Source of the DNA: Watersipora subatra
Lineage: Eukaryota; Bryozoa; Gymnolaemata; Cheilostomatida; Watersiporidae
Direction: 5' to 3'
Assembly (NCBI RefSeq): GCF_963576615.1
Contig: NC_088714.1
Span: 30,643,143-30,707,142, forward strand
DNA length: 64,000 nucleotides
In this document: positions 51,289 to 63,326 of the stretch, piece by piece
How positions within the stretch are numbered: position 1 is the first letter of the stretch
How the letters are laid out: every line of letters begins with the position of its first letter
Program-made: the position numbers and the translations under genes
Notes under the pieces: model-generated
Told to the model about the DNA's origin: nothing
The model's input: the letters and a program-made list of their open reading frames with translations, nothing else
The model's database searches: none

Positions 51289-54200
51289 ATGGCATGGTAC
51301 TATAATTCGTTTGCTGATGGAATAAAAAAGCGACTTTGTCGATACGCTTTGCAGTCCTTGCTGGGAGAGTATCTGTTAGACGATGTATCGATAGACCAAC
51401 TTACACTGGATATATACAATGGAACTGGCATTATTCATAGTCTCAATTTTAATGTGCAGGTTAGTCATCGTGGACGTTACTATAGGTTTACACCATAAAC
51501 TTCTGATGCCAGCTCGCGAACTTTATTTTAGTACAGTGATGAACTTAGGTGTGGTCTAAATAAAATGCGTCAACTGCTCACATAACGGTTATTTTAAAGT
51601 ATTCATAATAATTACTTTTATGCCAAGGTAATGCAATATGTCTTAAAGCATTGTTTTCTCAAACCAGGTTGACCTTCATTAGGGTTTTATGCCCCAATAT
51701 GAGGGTTTCATGAGAGCCCCAATATTTCTTGCAGATTTAAAACAAATTATAGTTTTTTAGGCGGTAAACAAGGCATTGGCCAAAGCCAGTATACCTCTTC
51801 ATTTGGTGGAAGGTTTTATTGGAAGTATTACGGTGTCTGTGCCATGGAAATCCTTGATTAACGATGACACACATCTCGAAATTGATGGGCTTGAAGCATC
51901 ATTCCAATATTCACCTTGTGAAACTCCAAATCCAGGTAACTTCTTATCAAGTCAGATTTTGTAACCTGCCACCAAAGTTATGATAAGGTTTTTCATAAAT
52001 TTTACGCTCTTTTGTATAGGAGAGTTTGATCCATCATGGCTGTCGCAGTCACAGATGTCAGCGTCAATGCAAATGGCCGAAGAATGTCTTAAAGATGATA
52101 AGGATGTCAGATCTACTCCAGATGGTTTGAAGAATGCGACCAAAACCATTGAATCCGGTAAGTGTGTTCCTGTTGACAAGTAATTCTTTTTCAATCCTTT
52201 GGTATCTTAATAGTAAGAGGAATAGCTGTGATATCGTGAAACAGGCACTGATGACAGCTACTCGTCTAGTGTTTCTAGAATTATATCTAGTGTATATATA
52301 TTAGATTTTCACTGTAAAATATGTATGTGTAGGTTTTAAAATGCATTCAGAATCTGTCTGATGTTAACATGTACTTTTATGTAGTTATATCCCGAGTACG
52401 ATTGACCTTACGAAACACAATACTGCGCATTGAGAATTGTCCTGTTGGGACTGATCAAGGACAAGCTGTTGAACTACATATTGGAAGGTTAGTGTTTATT
52501 TCACATTATATCCACTAGTGCCCCGGCAGCCTGGTGGGCCGTGAGAAATCATCAGATGTAATAGCTATGTGCATAATTCTTCTGGAATGCAGCAAGGTGG
52601 TTGGGTGCTGCAAATTGATGGTGGTAGAAAATGCAGATGGTAGCGTGTCTGGCAGTTAAGCAATTGTTGAGTTTGAATCCAATATTTTTTCCCAACATCT
52701 GACTGTGGCTATGGACGGACCGACACGTCTCTTATTATAGTAAAGACTTTTTCACTTGAAACTTAATTTTGGCCGGGATGAAATGTTAATCGCTCTTTTA
52801 GACTAGAGTTCTCTGATGACTCGACAGCGGATGGAGGATCAACAGACCTACCCGCAAACTCTGTCAAGAATATCAACATTAGTGAAGGCCTGACCATGTA
52901 CACCGACACATTCCTACCCTGCCATCGAGGCGCGAGTTCTCAGAGTGAAAAATACTCGACGCTCTCCTCCGACATATTTGTAAGTAACTGGTACACTAAC
53001 TAGGGTTTGTCAAATTTGCGTATTCATTTAGGTAAGAATAGTTTTGAGAAATCCTAAGCTCATCACAGTCATTGAGTGCCATTCCGTCGATGCTAGTACT
53101 TCCGCAGCTAGTTGCACTTACTGGTTATCTTATGGTGATCAGCTGGTTTTATTTGAAGCAATTTTGTAGCGCTTACTTCTAGGTTAGTAATAGCCTTCTA
53201 ACAAAGAGCTTTCGCCGTTGCATAACTGTTAAGAGTTTAAATGAGGTCATATCTTTGTTCACTGTATACGGACAAGTTTCTTTGTTGTAGAGCTCAGCAT
53301 TGTCATCACAATCCCAGATAAGTCCGATTCTCCGACAACCGAGCTATGTTTCTGCTTCTTCTGGTGCTGAAGGTCTTCCACAAGAAAAGAGCTGTCTTAA
53401 TTCTAAGCCTATTAAATTTCTCTCAGTCATCGGAGAGCTCAAAACTAAAATATCAATCAAAAATGAAGACAGCGCTCCAGGTAAAATTGACAGTTGCATC
53501 TGGTCAATTGTTTCTCATGTTTTATGAACTGTTTGTTGTGTTGTGCTATACAAAACCGAAATAGTCAGCAATGGGCTTCTATGCATTCACCATTCGGAGG
53601 GTGGGCTGGAAGCTCTCCTGACTGGTGATAATTAGTAAGTTTCCATACAGTGACAGTGTAGCGTTACATGGGTGCACCAGTGCCAAACCGCTTCGCTGGG
53701 CCGACAAGCAGATTATGATTCCATAGGGTGTTATAGTAGAGTGATGGTTGTGCAGCTCCTTATGTCAGGGTTGTACCTTTAAGAGGTAAAGGACAAATGA
53801 ATCTATGCAGCAACAAGGAAAGCAAGACCTATGTGCATGCACAAGTACAACGCTGTTGGTCGCTAAGGCCGTTTTTAATGCTCATCACGTAGGTGTTTCG
53901 TTTCCAAACATCGACACTAAATCATGACTGAACGATAGCGACATGACTGTTTTCATGATGGCATTACAGTGCCATACGATGGTGTGCCACTACGCTGTTA
54001 CTGGATACTCACCATTACGTTGTATACTTAGCAATACATTTATTATAGCCGAAGCTTTTAAGAGACAATAAATATCACTTGAAGGATATCTAAGGGACTC
54101 CATTATAAATACCAAGGCTGTGTTTTTCGGAATTATCTTTTTAACATCAAATGTCACATACAGTTGAAAACTGAAAAACAATCATAGCAAATTAATCAAG

Positions 54201-57200
54201 GTCCAGCCAATAACGTCGATTAAAACCAGAGATTGCTTAATTGCAAAGCAGTGTGCGTAGAAAATTGCTTGTTGCGAAAGTTTTGAAGGGTTGCAAAGCA
54301 GTGGTATGATCTCCATAAACTTGTCATGCAAGAAGTTTTTTTACATTCACAGCTTTCATTGACAGTTTAGCTTTCCACACTTATTGAACTGTGTTAAACT
54401 CCTGCATGTGTTTTGTAGGTCCTAAAATGAAGGTGGATGTACAGTTAAATAGCCTTGGAGTCTTTCTTTCTCCGAGCCAGGTGCATCTGCTGTCTGACCT
54501 TGTTAATGCTGCTTCCGACTCAGGTAGGCTAAGGACTAACCTACTTGCAGCATTTAGTGGGTGTACTATGATGACGACCCATTGATGATGCCCAGATGTT
54601 GCAGTAGACTATTTTTGAGAACTCTGGTGACAAGTTATATTCATTAGTCATATTTATATATCAATGTCTGGCCACTTTAAGCAAACTATGTCTGTTTGCT
54701 TGAGCGCCTTCTCATATTATGGATGAGGTTTCAGTCGTTATCAAAACACTCTGCGATTGCTTGGTAGTTGTCACTCAGGTTTCTCGGCTACATCTGCAGT
54801 CCTCCTTTTCTGCACCTGTAGTGTAGTCATACATTGGATTATTACTTCTTAGTCTGAATGTGCCAAATGGTTGCCCGATCGATTGAAACATTCATTGATA
54901 GTAAAAATACTTGAAAGCAAGAATGAGCTTGATAAAATTTAGACACCATTTACGCTCCAAATTTTTATTAAAATATAAAAGGCTTCACTAAGACTCTGGG
55001 AAAATTATTTGTGAAGGAGAAAAATTTTATGTAAATTTTATTTGAGTCATAAATGTTTCAATTATAGACTGTTTTTATCTTTTTCTCTTCTAATTGTCAC
55101 TTTCATGGCTTGCTGACGTCTACTTATCATTGATTGGTCAGACATACAAAGGCAAATGATAGGTTTACTTTCTAATAAGAGTTTATTGTTATACAGTGAA
55201 AAGTACTTCTGAGCAGCGTGTAGATGTAACAGCTGACTCCTATGAGCCACCGTACCAGAATACATACAGTAAACAGTGGGGCGGTGATGCAGACTTTCAC
55301 ATCCCATCTCGTCTCTTGTCTGTTGACCAACTCGACTTGGAGGAACTCAAGCTAGGAGAGATTGGTGAGCTCATAGTTCTTAGTGCTAACAAACTAACTA
55401 ACAATAAAAATAATTTTTAATTTCGGTAAGTTTCAGAAATGAAACTAACGGAAACTGTCGTGTCGCTCTCATTAGGTTGTTATTTACTGCCGCTGTTTGA
55501 AAGCGGAACACCCGTGCGATGTACAATCTTTGTGCCATGGAAACGATCTTAGCGACCAACAGCGTCACACTTGTGTGTACGCATAGTTTTTTTCTTCTGA
55601 TCATTCATGGTTTGTTTTGTCCTTGACCTCTTAAAAATACATGCTTGACATAAGGCGTCGCACAACCATTGTTCTATTGTTGCGCCTTATAAAAACATGT
55701 TCTGCCTGTCGACCCACTGGTGTCTCTACACTATCACTGTATGGAAACTTAGTAGTTGTATAGATCTCTCAATACCTATGTTAACTAGGTCAATTACAAA
55801 TTTAGGTCAATGCAGAAACTAGACAGCTTAAACCATAACTGCCACGAACAACTTTTATCATACTTACTAGGTAAATCAGACATGCTGATTCCGATTTTGT
55901 AATCAAAATAAAGATTAGGCCACTAACTTTCAGAGTAATGAAGAACTTTTTATAGCGTTTTAATATCGGTCTCGAAAACAACACGATCGGCATAACAAGC
56001 TCCGCCCATAAATACTTGACATAACCTAGCTTTTTAGGAACAGAAGTTACGTAGGGATGTTTAGACCGATTTAGAATAATAGAGATGGGTGTTTTAAAAT
56101 CCATTAATATCTAAATTCAGCCTTAAAAATAATATCAGTCTTTTCTGAAAGGTAGATAAGCTATTTAGCATTGCATATTTAAAAAGCGCAATAACAACGC
56201 TAGCTCGTGATAAAACCGCGCTTTTTGAGCTCATTTTTCTCGGCGTCCAGCCCATTTAAACGTCATGTAACAAGCTGCGAGCAATTTTAAATAGTTTATA
56301 TCCGTTTCATAAAAAACTGAAACTATTTTACAGGCTGGATTTAGATAATAATGGATTTTAAGACACCCATCTCTATTATTCTAAATCGGACTAAACATTC
56401 CCAACTTCCGTTTCTGAAAAAGCTAGGTTTCGTCACATATTTATGGGCGGAGCTTGTAATGCCGATTGTGTTGTTTTTGAAACGGATATTGAAACGCTTT
56501 AAAAAAGCTTAAATGACTTTGAAGGTTAGTGGACTAATCTTTATTTTGAGTACAAAATCGGAATCAGCGTGTCTGATTTACCTAGAAAATACGATAAAAG
56601 TTGTTCGTGACAGTTATGGTTTAACTTTGCTCGCTATTAGTGACTCACTCTAGTCTAGGAGTGTTGCTTTTATCAAAGGCAGAAGCAGACTGGATGACAA
56701 GAGCATTAGAAAACATTAGTACTAGCATCAGCCTCACAATGACCACTACGAAAATCACACGCTTCAGACTTCATAGACAGGCGGAGTCTTTTGTCTTTAA
56801 CACTTTAACTCATTTTTATTGTTGTGCTTTTAATAAATTTATCGTTATTTGTCATAGTTTTACTTTTGAGACATTTTGTTCTAATATTTTAGAGCGACTG
56901 AATTATTATTGTAAATGAAATACTTTGTTTTGATGTGCTTTGGGTTTTATTTTATTTAAAATGATTTTGCAAATTTCAAAAAATGGTAGTCTAAATATCG
57001 AGCTCTCCTAGTGCGCATGAATATACTAGCATTTACTGTTGCCATCAGCTTCCGTGTCAACACTCATGGATTCGCTTAATAGTCCTCCGGTGTGCTTCAT
57101 CAGAAGCTGATAAAAAAGGCTGAATGCGCATACAGAAAGTCACACGCGTTGCTGTTTTTTATCAGAGTTGACATTAAATTTAAAAATTAGTTGTTCCAAC

Positions 57201-60200
57201 TAAAGAATAAGCATCTTCATTTGTGAGATGAGCAACTTTGCTATTTGTGGCTTTTTCTTGCTTTTCCAGCTTATTTTACCTTTCATGCACATCATACTAG
57301 CACATGGCTAGTTGCCTTGTAAGCATTTGGTGGACAATATAACAAGTATGTTATACTTGCTCTATTTGTTCTAGATACTACACGTAGCTTTGAAGTGAAA
57401 TACTAAATTTTTGCCATTTAAACCCCTGTTGCATCATGAGTCTCATAATATGGAATAGCTTTTTACTATTACTTCATACAATGATAATAATATTCACATT
57501 TGAATCCATTCATGATTATGGACCTGCTGTAAAGTCAATGATTATAATAGAACCCCTCGTAGGCATGACATAACTGGATAGTATTGACCATAGTCAGTAG
57601 ACTGCTAGTTGCAGACGGAATCTTACTGATAACTCGTTTTTCCCTATACATCGCTTATCTCTGAGCCGTACTATGTTTTTCCCAGGCACTTTAGTTGATC
57701 CCTGGCTAATTAGGAAACTCTTACAAAGTGGGAGTCTCTAGAATATATGAAGTGAGCCACATGAAAGTCATAGAGTTATTCTTATTGTAGTCGGTAGGCC
57801 TTGCTGGTTGATACCCCTACATGTGTTCTCTATATTGATAGCACAGCGTCGATATTGTTCATATTTCCATCTGCTAGCAAAATTTTTTATACTCTAGTGA
57901 TGTTATGTTAGTTTATTTTCATCATAAAAACAGATGCACACAAAAACATAAACTAAATAAATATACATGTATGAATAAGCAATCATAATACAATAGGGAG
58001 TGATGAAGGCCCACGTGCACAGTAGCAGGGCTAATCAAGGTGCAGGGCCCGGGTGAACAATTTTCTTAATGTAAAAATGTTCACATATTAATACCTAAAG
58101 CCATCCCAATGAGTCAAGCAGATGCCTCTTTAAAGCAATCCTAAAACTATTTGAATTTTCAATGTACCTGATCGATATTGGTAAGTCATTCCAAATACTG
58201 GACAACTGGTAAGTTACCTGTCGATGTCCAGCTGTAGATGTAGACTTAAGGTAAGGCATAAGAAGAATAACGAGTAGCATAAGAGTGTTGTTGAACATGA
58301 GTGTCAGAGTAGAATGATGAATAGACTTGTTGATTACAAGTAAATATCAACCAGCGGTTAAGACTTTGAAGTGTTGACCCAAGTTAATTTGGAGAGTCGT
58401 TCTTCCAGTTGATCCTGTTCCTGGGTAAACTCGACCGTGTAGTTGCGCCTTGTTTTTGAGCGCTTATGGTTTACGTAAGTTTATGGAAGTTTGGTAGTTT
58501 TGTGCGTTATACATTCTTAGATCAATACCGAAGTTTCAAGTTGATTGCACGATTAGTTCTTGAGATATTGCCGACAAACCGAGAGCACTTCTTACTGACC
58601 AAGAAATGAAAAATGGCTGACAAAACATTAGTTTCCAATGACACATCGATTGACCATTTTAATTTAACAAAGGATACAAAGTTAGAAAGACTCTTCATCT
58701 CAGCGAAAAGAGCTGTACACTACAACTATCTGTTTTTCCATTCATAGCAAGTATAAACACTCTATCAAACTTAGTGTACTGCAATCATTATGTTTCTTCA
58801 ATTACTTCTAAAACATCCTTTCTTTGAAAGGGAGTGAAAAAACTATGTCCTATATTTGATTTATTTTTGTTTCAGTGAGTTCTGCAAGCTTGATGCTTTA
58901 ATATAATATTCAGTTCAGAAGGACTTGTGCTATCTTAAATACTTTCCAGTCGATGAAAAGGTTTTAATACAGTCAGTGGTCAGTGGTCTTGCTTGTATGT
59001 ACAAAATTAGGCTTCAAAGTGTTAACCAAATTGCTTCATGAACTAAACAGCAGCTGCATATACTGCTTTCCTTTTCTCACGTGGAGAAGGCAACTAGCAT
59101 ACTCCCACTCATGATAAACCAGATGCTGTCCCTTAACAAATTTTTTCTCATTTGACAAACTCAGTGGCTCACATGACGCGCACATAATGGCTCATGTGGT
59201 ACACTCATTGTCTCACATGGCACACTCATTGTCTCACATGGCACACTCAGTGGCTCACATGGCACACTCAATGGGTCACGCGGTACACTTGTTGTCTCAC
59301 ATGGCGTACTCAGTGGCTCACATGGTACATTATCTGGCTTACATCTTGGTCATCCTCAAGTGGGCCATGCAACAGCAGTAATACATTCGTTGAATTGCTG
59401 TTTTACATAAACGATTACCGGAGGCTTTTTATAAATATAATATAACGGTAATTCACCAATATGACTGTGTACCCAACTTTGAGATAATTCTATGAATGAT
59501 ACATAAGTAACGGCTAAAACAATATAGTGGGACCAGTCGAATGTTGGGTAAGTAGAATAATTACCTAATGAATTTGAGTAACTTACCTGGAAATTTAGAT
59601 CTTTACTAAAACAATACCTACGTTTTGAGCCAGCTTAATAATTGTTACACATGAGGTCAACAGTGCTAGTTATTAACCCCAAGCCAACTCTTAAAGTGTG
59701 AGTACCTTAAATAATGTAATGACTATTTGCTCAATAAATCCATTGTATTCCATGTAGCTTAATGGTTAAATCACCCCCCCCCCCCCCGCTTCTACACCTG
59801 GAGGTCCCATCAAATCAGTGCCATGTGGATTGTTTGTTGCTAAATTGTAATCGCTATAACTGGACACAGGGTTTAACAAAAAGTCAAAAGACAAACAGTG
59901 AGATTTATATATATGGATGGTGAGTTTTGCTGACATAATTGTTTGTTTACTAAGACTTCTCCTTATAAAAAAACTGGTGTTTAAGTTTCGTACTCATAAT
60001 TCTATCATTACAGTGGAAATATGGCATACAATGAAATTGTAGAATAACTACTATACACCTCTAATGTAATGCAAAGAGTTGAGCTATAAATATAGGTTTT
60101 ATATCTTAAAATCTCTATTTCTTTTGAGTTATGTATATATAATTTAAGATGTGTCTCCAACTTCACCATTATGCACCTCTACAACTATCGATGTGTGAAC

Positions 60201-60697
60201 ATTCCATATCACCCATGTACATTAGATCAAACTGAGTTTACCTTCACTTTGACCATACTGATTCTTGTAGCTTAATTTGCTAGGAATCTGTGAAAACCTA
60301 ATCATGACAGGTATATTGGAACGAGCTTGGGAAATGAGCAGTGTGATTTTACAAGATCATATATATATATATATAATAATAATTATCTATAAAATCTTAT
60401 AAAATCACATTGCTCATTTCCTAAGCCCGGTTTAATATGATATGCTTGATGATATATATATATATATATCATATATCATCAAGCATATCATATTAATCAG
60501 TATGGTCAAAGTGAAGGTAAACTCAGTTTGATCTAATGTACATGGATGATATGGAATGTCCACACACTTGATATATATAATGGAATATATATGTTTATAT
60601 ATACTGTTATATATGATACTGTTTATATATATTGTTAGATATATACTGTTTATATATGATATATATATATACATATCATATATAAACATGCTTGATG

Positions 60698-60775
<78 letters not shown>

Positions 60776-63326
60776 TCAAGCATGTTTGCAATAGCTTTTT
60801 GCAGACATAATCATCTGTAGAAACATGCTGTACCTCAATGCTGTGTTGTGTATTGTGAAACAGAAATTGGTGCGATTAGCATGTGCTCTATGAATCAAGT
60901 TAAATAGATGCTATTTTTATATGAATTAGGTTTAACTACATTGACCTTTCTGTTGCAGACACTATGTCAGTGGAGAGCGCAATGTTTCAGAGTGTAAAAG
61001 GACGTGACTCGAATACAGACATCATGACTTCATCTATGTATAGCTACAGCGGGTCCCTTGGCACCACCACAGCTCCTTCCAGTTAGTACTCATGCAAACA
61101 ATTTGGAAAGTTGAGAAGTGGACAATTGAGCTTTATATATATAATAAAGCTTTTTTAGCAGTAATTTGTCATCCAGAGGGTTTGTCAGCTTTTGGCTGAT
61201 CAAACAATAGAACTGCAGTATATGCTTTCAGTATGTCTGTGACTGCATCAGCTATCTGTTTCAGTACGTCTGTGACTCCGTCAGCTCTATGTTTCAGTAT
61301 GTCTGTGACTCCATCAGCTCTCTGTTTCAGTATGTCTGTGACCGCATCAGGTATCTGTCTTTGACATGGTCATTGCTAGCGTAAATTGATAACTACATTT
61401 GATTTGTTTACAGCTGCTATGCCATTTGGCTCGGAAGTACCCTCCCACCCAGAAGTCAGGACAAGATCTGCCCCAAAGATTAAACCCCAAAGTATGTACA
61501 AATATCATATGCAGTGTAAAGGTTTTCAAAACAGGTGTTTAAAGAATTCTATGTACATCAGTCTGAGCACATGTGTGCGGAACAGTCTGGGCACAGGTGT
61601 GTGAGCAGTCATTAAGCACAGGTGTGTGGAACAGTCTGAGCACAGGTGTGTTGAACAGTCTGAGCACAGGTGTGTTGAACAGTCTGAGCACAGGTGTGTG
61701 GAACAGTCTGAACACAGGGGTGTGGAACAGTCTGAGCACAGGGGTGTGGAACAGTCTGAACACATGTGTGTGGAACAGTCTGAGCACAGGTGTGTGGAAC
61801 AGTCTGAGCACAGGTGTGTTGAACAGTCTGAGCACAGGTGTGTGGAACAGTCTGAACACAGGGGTGTGGAACAGTCTGAGCACATATGTGTGGAACAGTC
61901 TGAACACATGTATGTGGAACAGTCTGAGCACAGGTGTGTGGAACAGCGTGAGCACATGTGTGTAGAACAGTCTGAGCACAGGTGTGTAGAACAGCATTTT
62001 TGATCAGTGGAATATTTTTAATCCTGGTTGTGATAATTACTACAGAGAAGTTTGATGAAACCAAAGTTCAAGAGACTGTAGCTAAGGCTGCCATAGCCTA
62101 TCTAACATTTGTCTTGTTGAATGAAAACCCTCGTCCGACAATTGGAGATCCACTGCAAAAGACAGAAACAGAAGTGGAGAAGCTACAGAAACTGTCAGAC
62201 AGGTAGATGTGCTGGCTCTTAATGTGTACACAGTTTCTCTACATGATGTGAGGGTTGCTTTGTTACTCTGTATTTTTGTCTAGAGTATGGTCCTCTATAG
62301 CAAAAATGTCATTCTTCTTGCCAAGCAGCTTCTCTCTCTGTTCTCTATTCTCTGCTGCGCACACGAAAATTCTTTGTCGCTCATATATATTTTAATATGT
62401 AACATTGGTGAGTCAAATATATACTAGAAGTGGGTAAAATATGCACTAACCAGAGGTGAATAATGCACTAACAGAGGTGAAATATGCACTAATAGGGGTA
62501 AACGATGTATTAACTGGGGTAAGATATGTACTAACAGGGGTAAGATATGTACTAACAGGGGTAAGGTACATGTATGTACTAATAGGGTAAAATATGCAGT
62601 AATAGGTCTAAAATATATACTAGCAGGGCTGATATGTACACTAACCGGAGGTGAAATATGCACTAGCAGAGGTGAAATATACAACTAATAGGGGTAAACG
62701 ATGTACTAACAGGGGTAAAATATCCACTAATGGAGTAAAATGTGTACTAGCAGGAGTAAAATGTAAATTAGATTAACTCACTTGACTCGATTGATGAAAT
62801 GCTGAACTTCATTCTATTGGTTGATATGTTCTTTTCACCTATTTTTTCTTTAATGATGATAATCTGACTATGGAACCAACATTCATAAGTCACACTAGTG
62901 CTGTTGGGGTCTTATGTGCCTATACTTGGTTTACATGCTACTATGTAGTATTACTGAGTCCAATCAAAAACCGTACTCAGTATGTCGTGAACATGGTTTA
63001 AAGCCCTGATGCAGCTTTTTATTCAAACCAAAGCAATTGTGTGATGAGATCGTCAAACTTGTGTACAGCGACTCTGCGTGTGACTAATCTTCCTAGAATC
63101 AGCTTCTACCAAGTAACGCTGTTTCTCGTTGTTATGGTGTGTAAATTATTCTAGTTTGCACGCGTCAGTGTAAGATATTACAGCTGCTCCAGAGTGCTTT
63201 GCGTCTGTTATAGCGTTTCCCCTTTAGGTTCTTTGATGATTACACGTCCCATCTAGCCCGAGGAATCACTTCTCTGCCACAAATGAGGGACGATGTTGAA
63301 CAGTGTTGTGGAGCCAATCATATCAA
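51289..63326 (+). CDS. atg2: ATG2, autophagy-related lipid-transfer protein, 5' portion (continues beyond the window)
   Basis: ATG2 is a rod-shaped bridge that moves phospholipids from the ER to the growing phagophore, working with ATG9 and WIPI proteins. Twelve exons join in phase: 51289-51459, 51761-51935, 52020-52157, 52385-52487, 52802-52979, 53291-53480, 54419-54523, 55197-55364, 60959-61081, 61414-61491, 62046-62202, 63228-63326, giving 561 residues, roughly the first 29% of a protein near 1,900-2,000 aa. The N-terminus shows the chorein-like lipid entry domain: [32 protein letters not shown] and [15 protein letters not shown]. Next come [27 protein letters not shown], the [19 protein letters not shown] block and [14 protein letters not shown], in the order seen in human ATG2A/B. 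Intron 8 is 5.6 kb. The start Met is the first in frame. The last visible exon ends in phase 2, so coding resumes to the right of the window. Confidence 0.93.
52575..52748 (+). repeat. SINE copy, family 1 tail, in ATG2 intron 4
   Basis: A degenerate tRNA-like head with GAGTTTGAATCC as the B-box region is followed by CTCTTATTATAGTAAAG, the tail also found at 21330-21346. It ends about 50 bp before the exon 5 acceptor at 52801. Confidence 0.55.
53481..54418. other. ATG2 intron 6
   Basis: 0.9 kb of unique-looking sequence. I see no repeat, gene or RNA that I can support. Confidence 0.4.
55832..56620. mobile_element. Foldback element flanked by TTAA in ATG2 intron 8
   Basis: The arms of about 270-280 bp are inverted and roughly 85-90% alike by eye. 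The left arm begins ACCATAACTGCCACGAACAA and the right ends with the near complement. TTAA flanks both sides (55828-55831 and 56621-56624), the target used by piggyBac-type elements, although the ends lack the usual CCC start. No coding capacity. Confidence 0.75.
56639..56790 (+). other. Possible extra or alternative ATG2 exon, weakly supported
   Basis: After a GCTATTAG acceptor, a segment open for about 80 codons begins (V)[17 protein letters not shown] and could follow exon 8 in phase. No good donor follows in a phase that reaches exon 9, and exons 8 and 9 already join in phase. Family alignment does not require it. Confidence 0.15.
58090..58298 (-). pseudogene. LINE C-terminal remnant, minus strand
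   Basis: Codons read [20 protein letters not shown] and [15 protein letters not shown], the typical end of CR1/jockey-like polyproteins (SLWN-LP-SIR----FK--LK--L). Only the tail is recognisable. It lies in ATG2 intron 8, opposite to the gene. Confidence 0.7.
59160..59345. repeat. 21-bp minisatellite, about 8-9 copies, ATG2 intron 8
   Basis: The unit is CACACTCATTGTCTCACATG plus G, with GTGGCTCACATGG variants. No frame is meaningful; the repeat gives short peptides rich in AHSLSHM by its multiple-of-three length. Confidence 0.85.
59752..59915 (+). repeat. SINE family 2 copy with a C tract
   Basis: The A-box TAGCTTAATGG fits the consensus. A run of about 14 C follows at 59777-59790. The tail has CGCTATAACTGGACACAGG and GTGAGATTTATATAT, as at 25676-25720. 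Confidence 0.65.
60190..60785. repeat. Nested palindromes with long TA tracts, ATG2 intron 8
   Basis: Outer arms at about 60196-60275 and 60496-60570 are inverted copies (AACATTCCATATCA / TGATATGGAATGT). Inside are GAAATGAGCAGTGTGATTTT (60336-60355) with its near complement at 60395-60420, and ATATGATATGCTTGATGAT with its complement at 60437-60495. To the right, CATGCTTGATGATATA and its complement bracket a TA tract at 60700-60772. Confidence 0.8.
61225..61362. repeat. 33-bp tandem repeat, about four copies, ATG2 intron 9
   Basis: TTTCAGTATGTCTGTGACTC-type units of 33 bp lie between exons 9 and 10, ending about 50 bp before the exon 10 acceptor. Confidence 0.8.
61559..61993. repeat. 24-bp minisatellite, about 18 copies, ATG2 intron 10
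   Basis: The unit starts GGAACAGTCTGAGCACAGGT and ends GTGT. The array begins 68 bp after exon 10 and ends 53 bp before exon 11. It is open in frames on both strands because 24 is divisible by three; these are not genes. Confidence 0.93.
62420..62770. repeat. 21-bp degenerate minisatellite, about 16 copies, ATG2 intron 11
   Basis: The unit is CACTAACAGAGGTGAAATAT plus G, with GGGGTAAAATATGTACTAAC variants. It is more diverged than the 24-bp array. Confidence 0.85.

Noticed and set aside
56639..56918. An extra ATG2 exon
   Set aside because: Exons 8 and 9 already join in phase and match family order; no suitable donor follows this segment.
60432..60810. Ile-Tyr repeat open frames on both strands
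   Set aside because: Translation of TA dinucleotide tracts; no coding signal.
61526..62064. Several overlapping Cys/His-rich or Val/Glu-rich open frames
   Set aside because: All are frames of the 24-bp minisatellite between two ATG2 exons.
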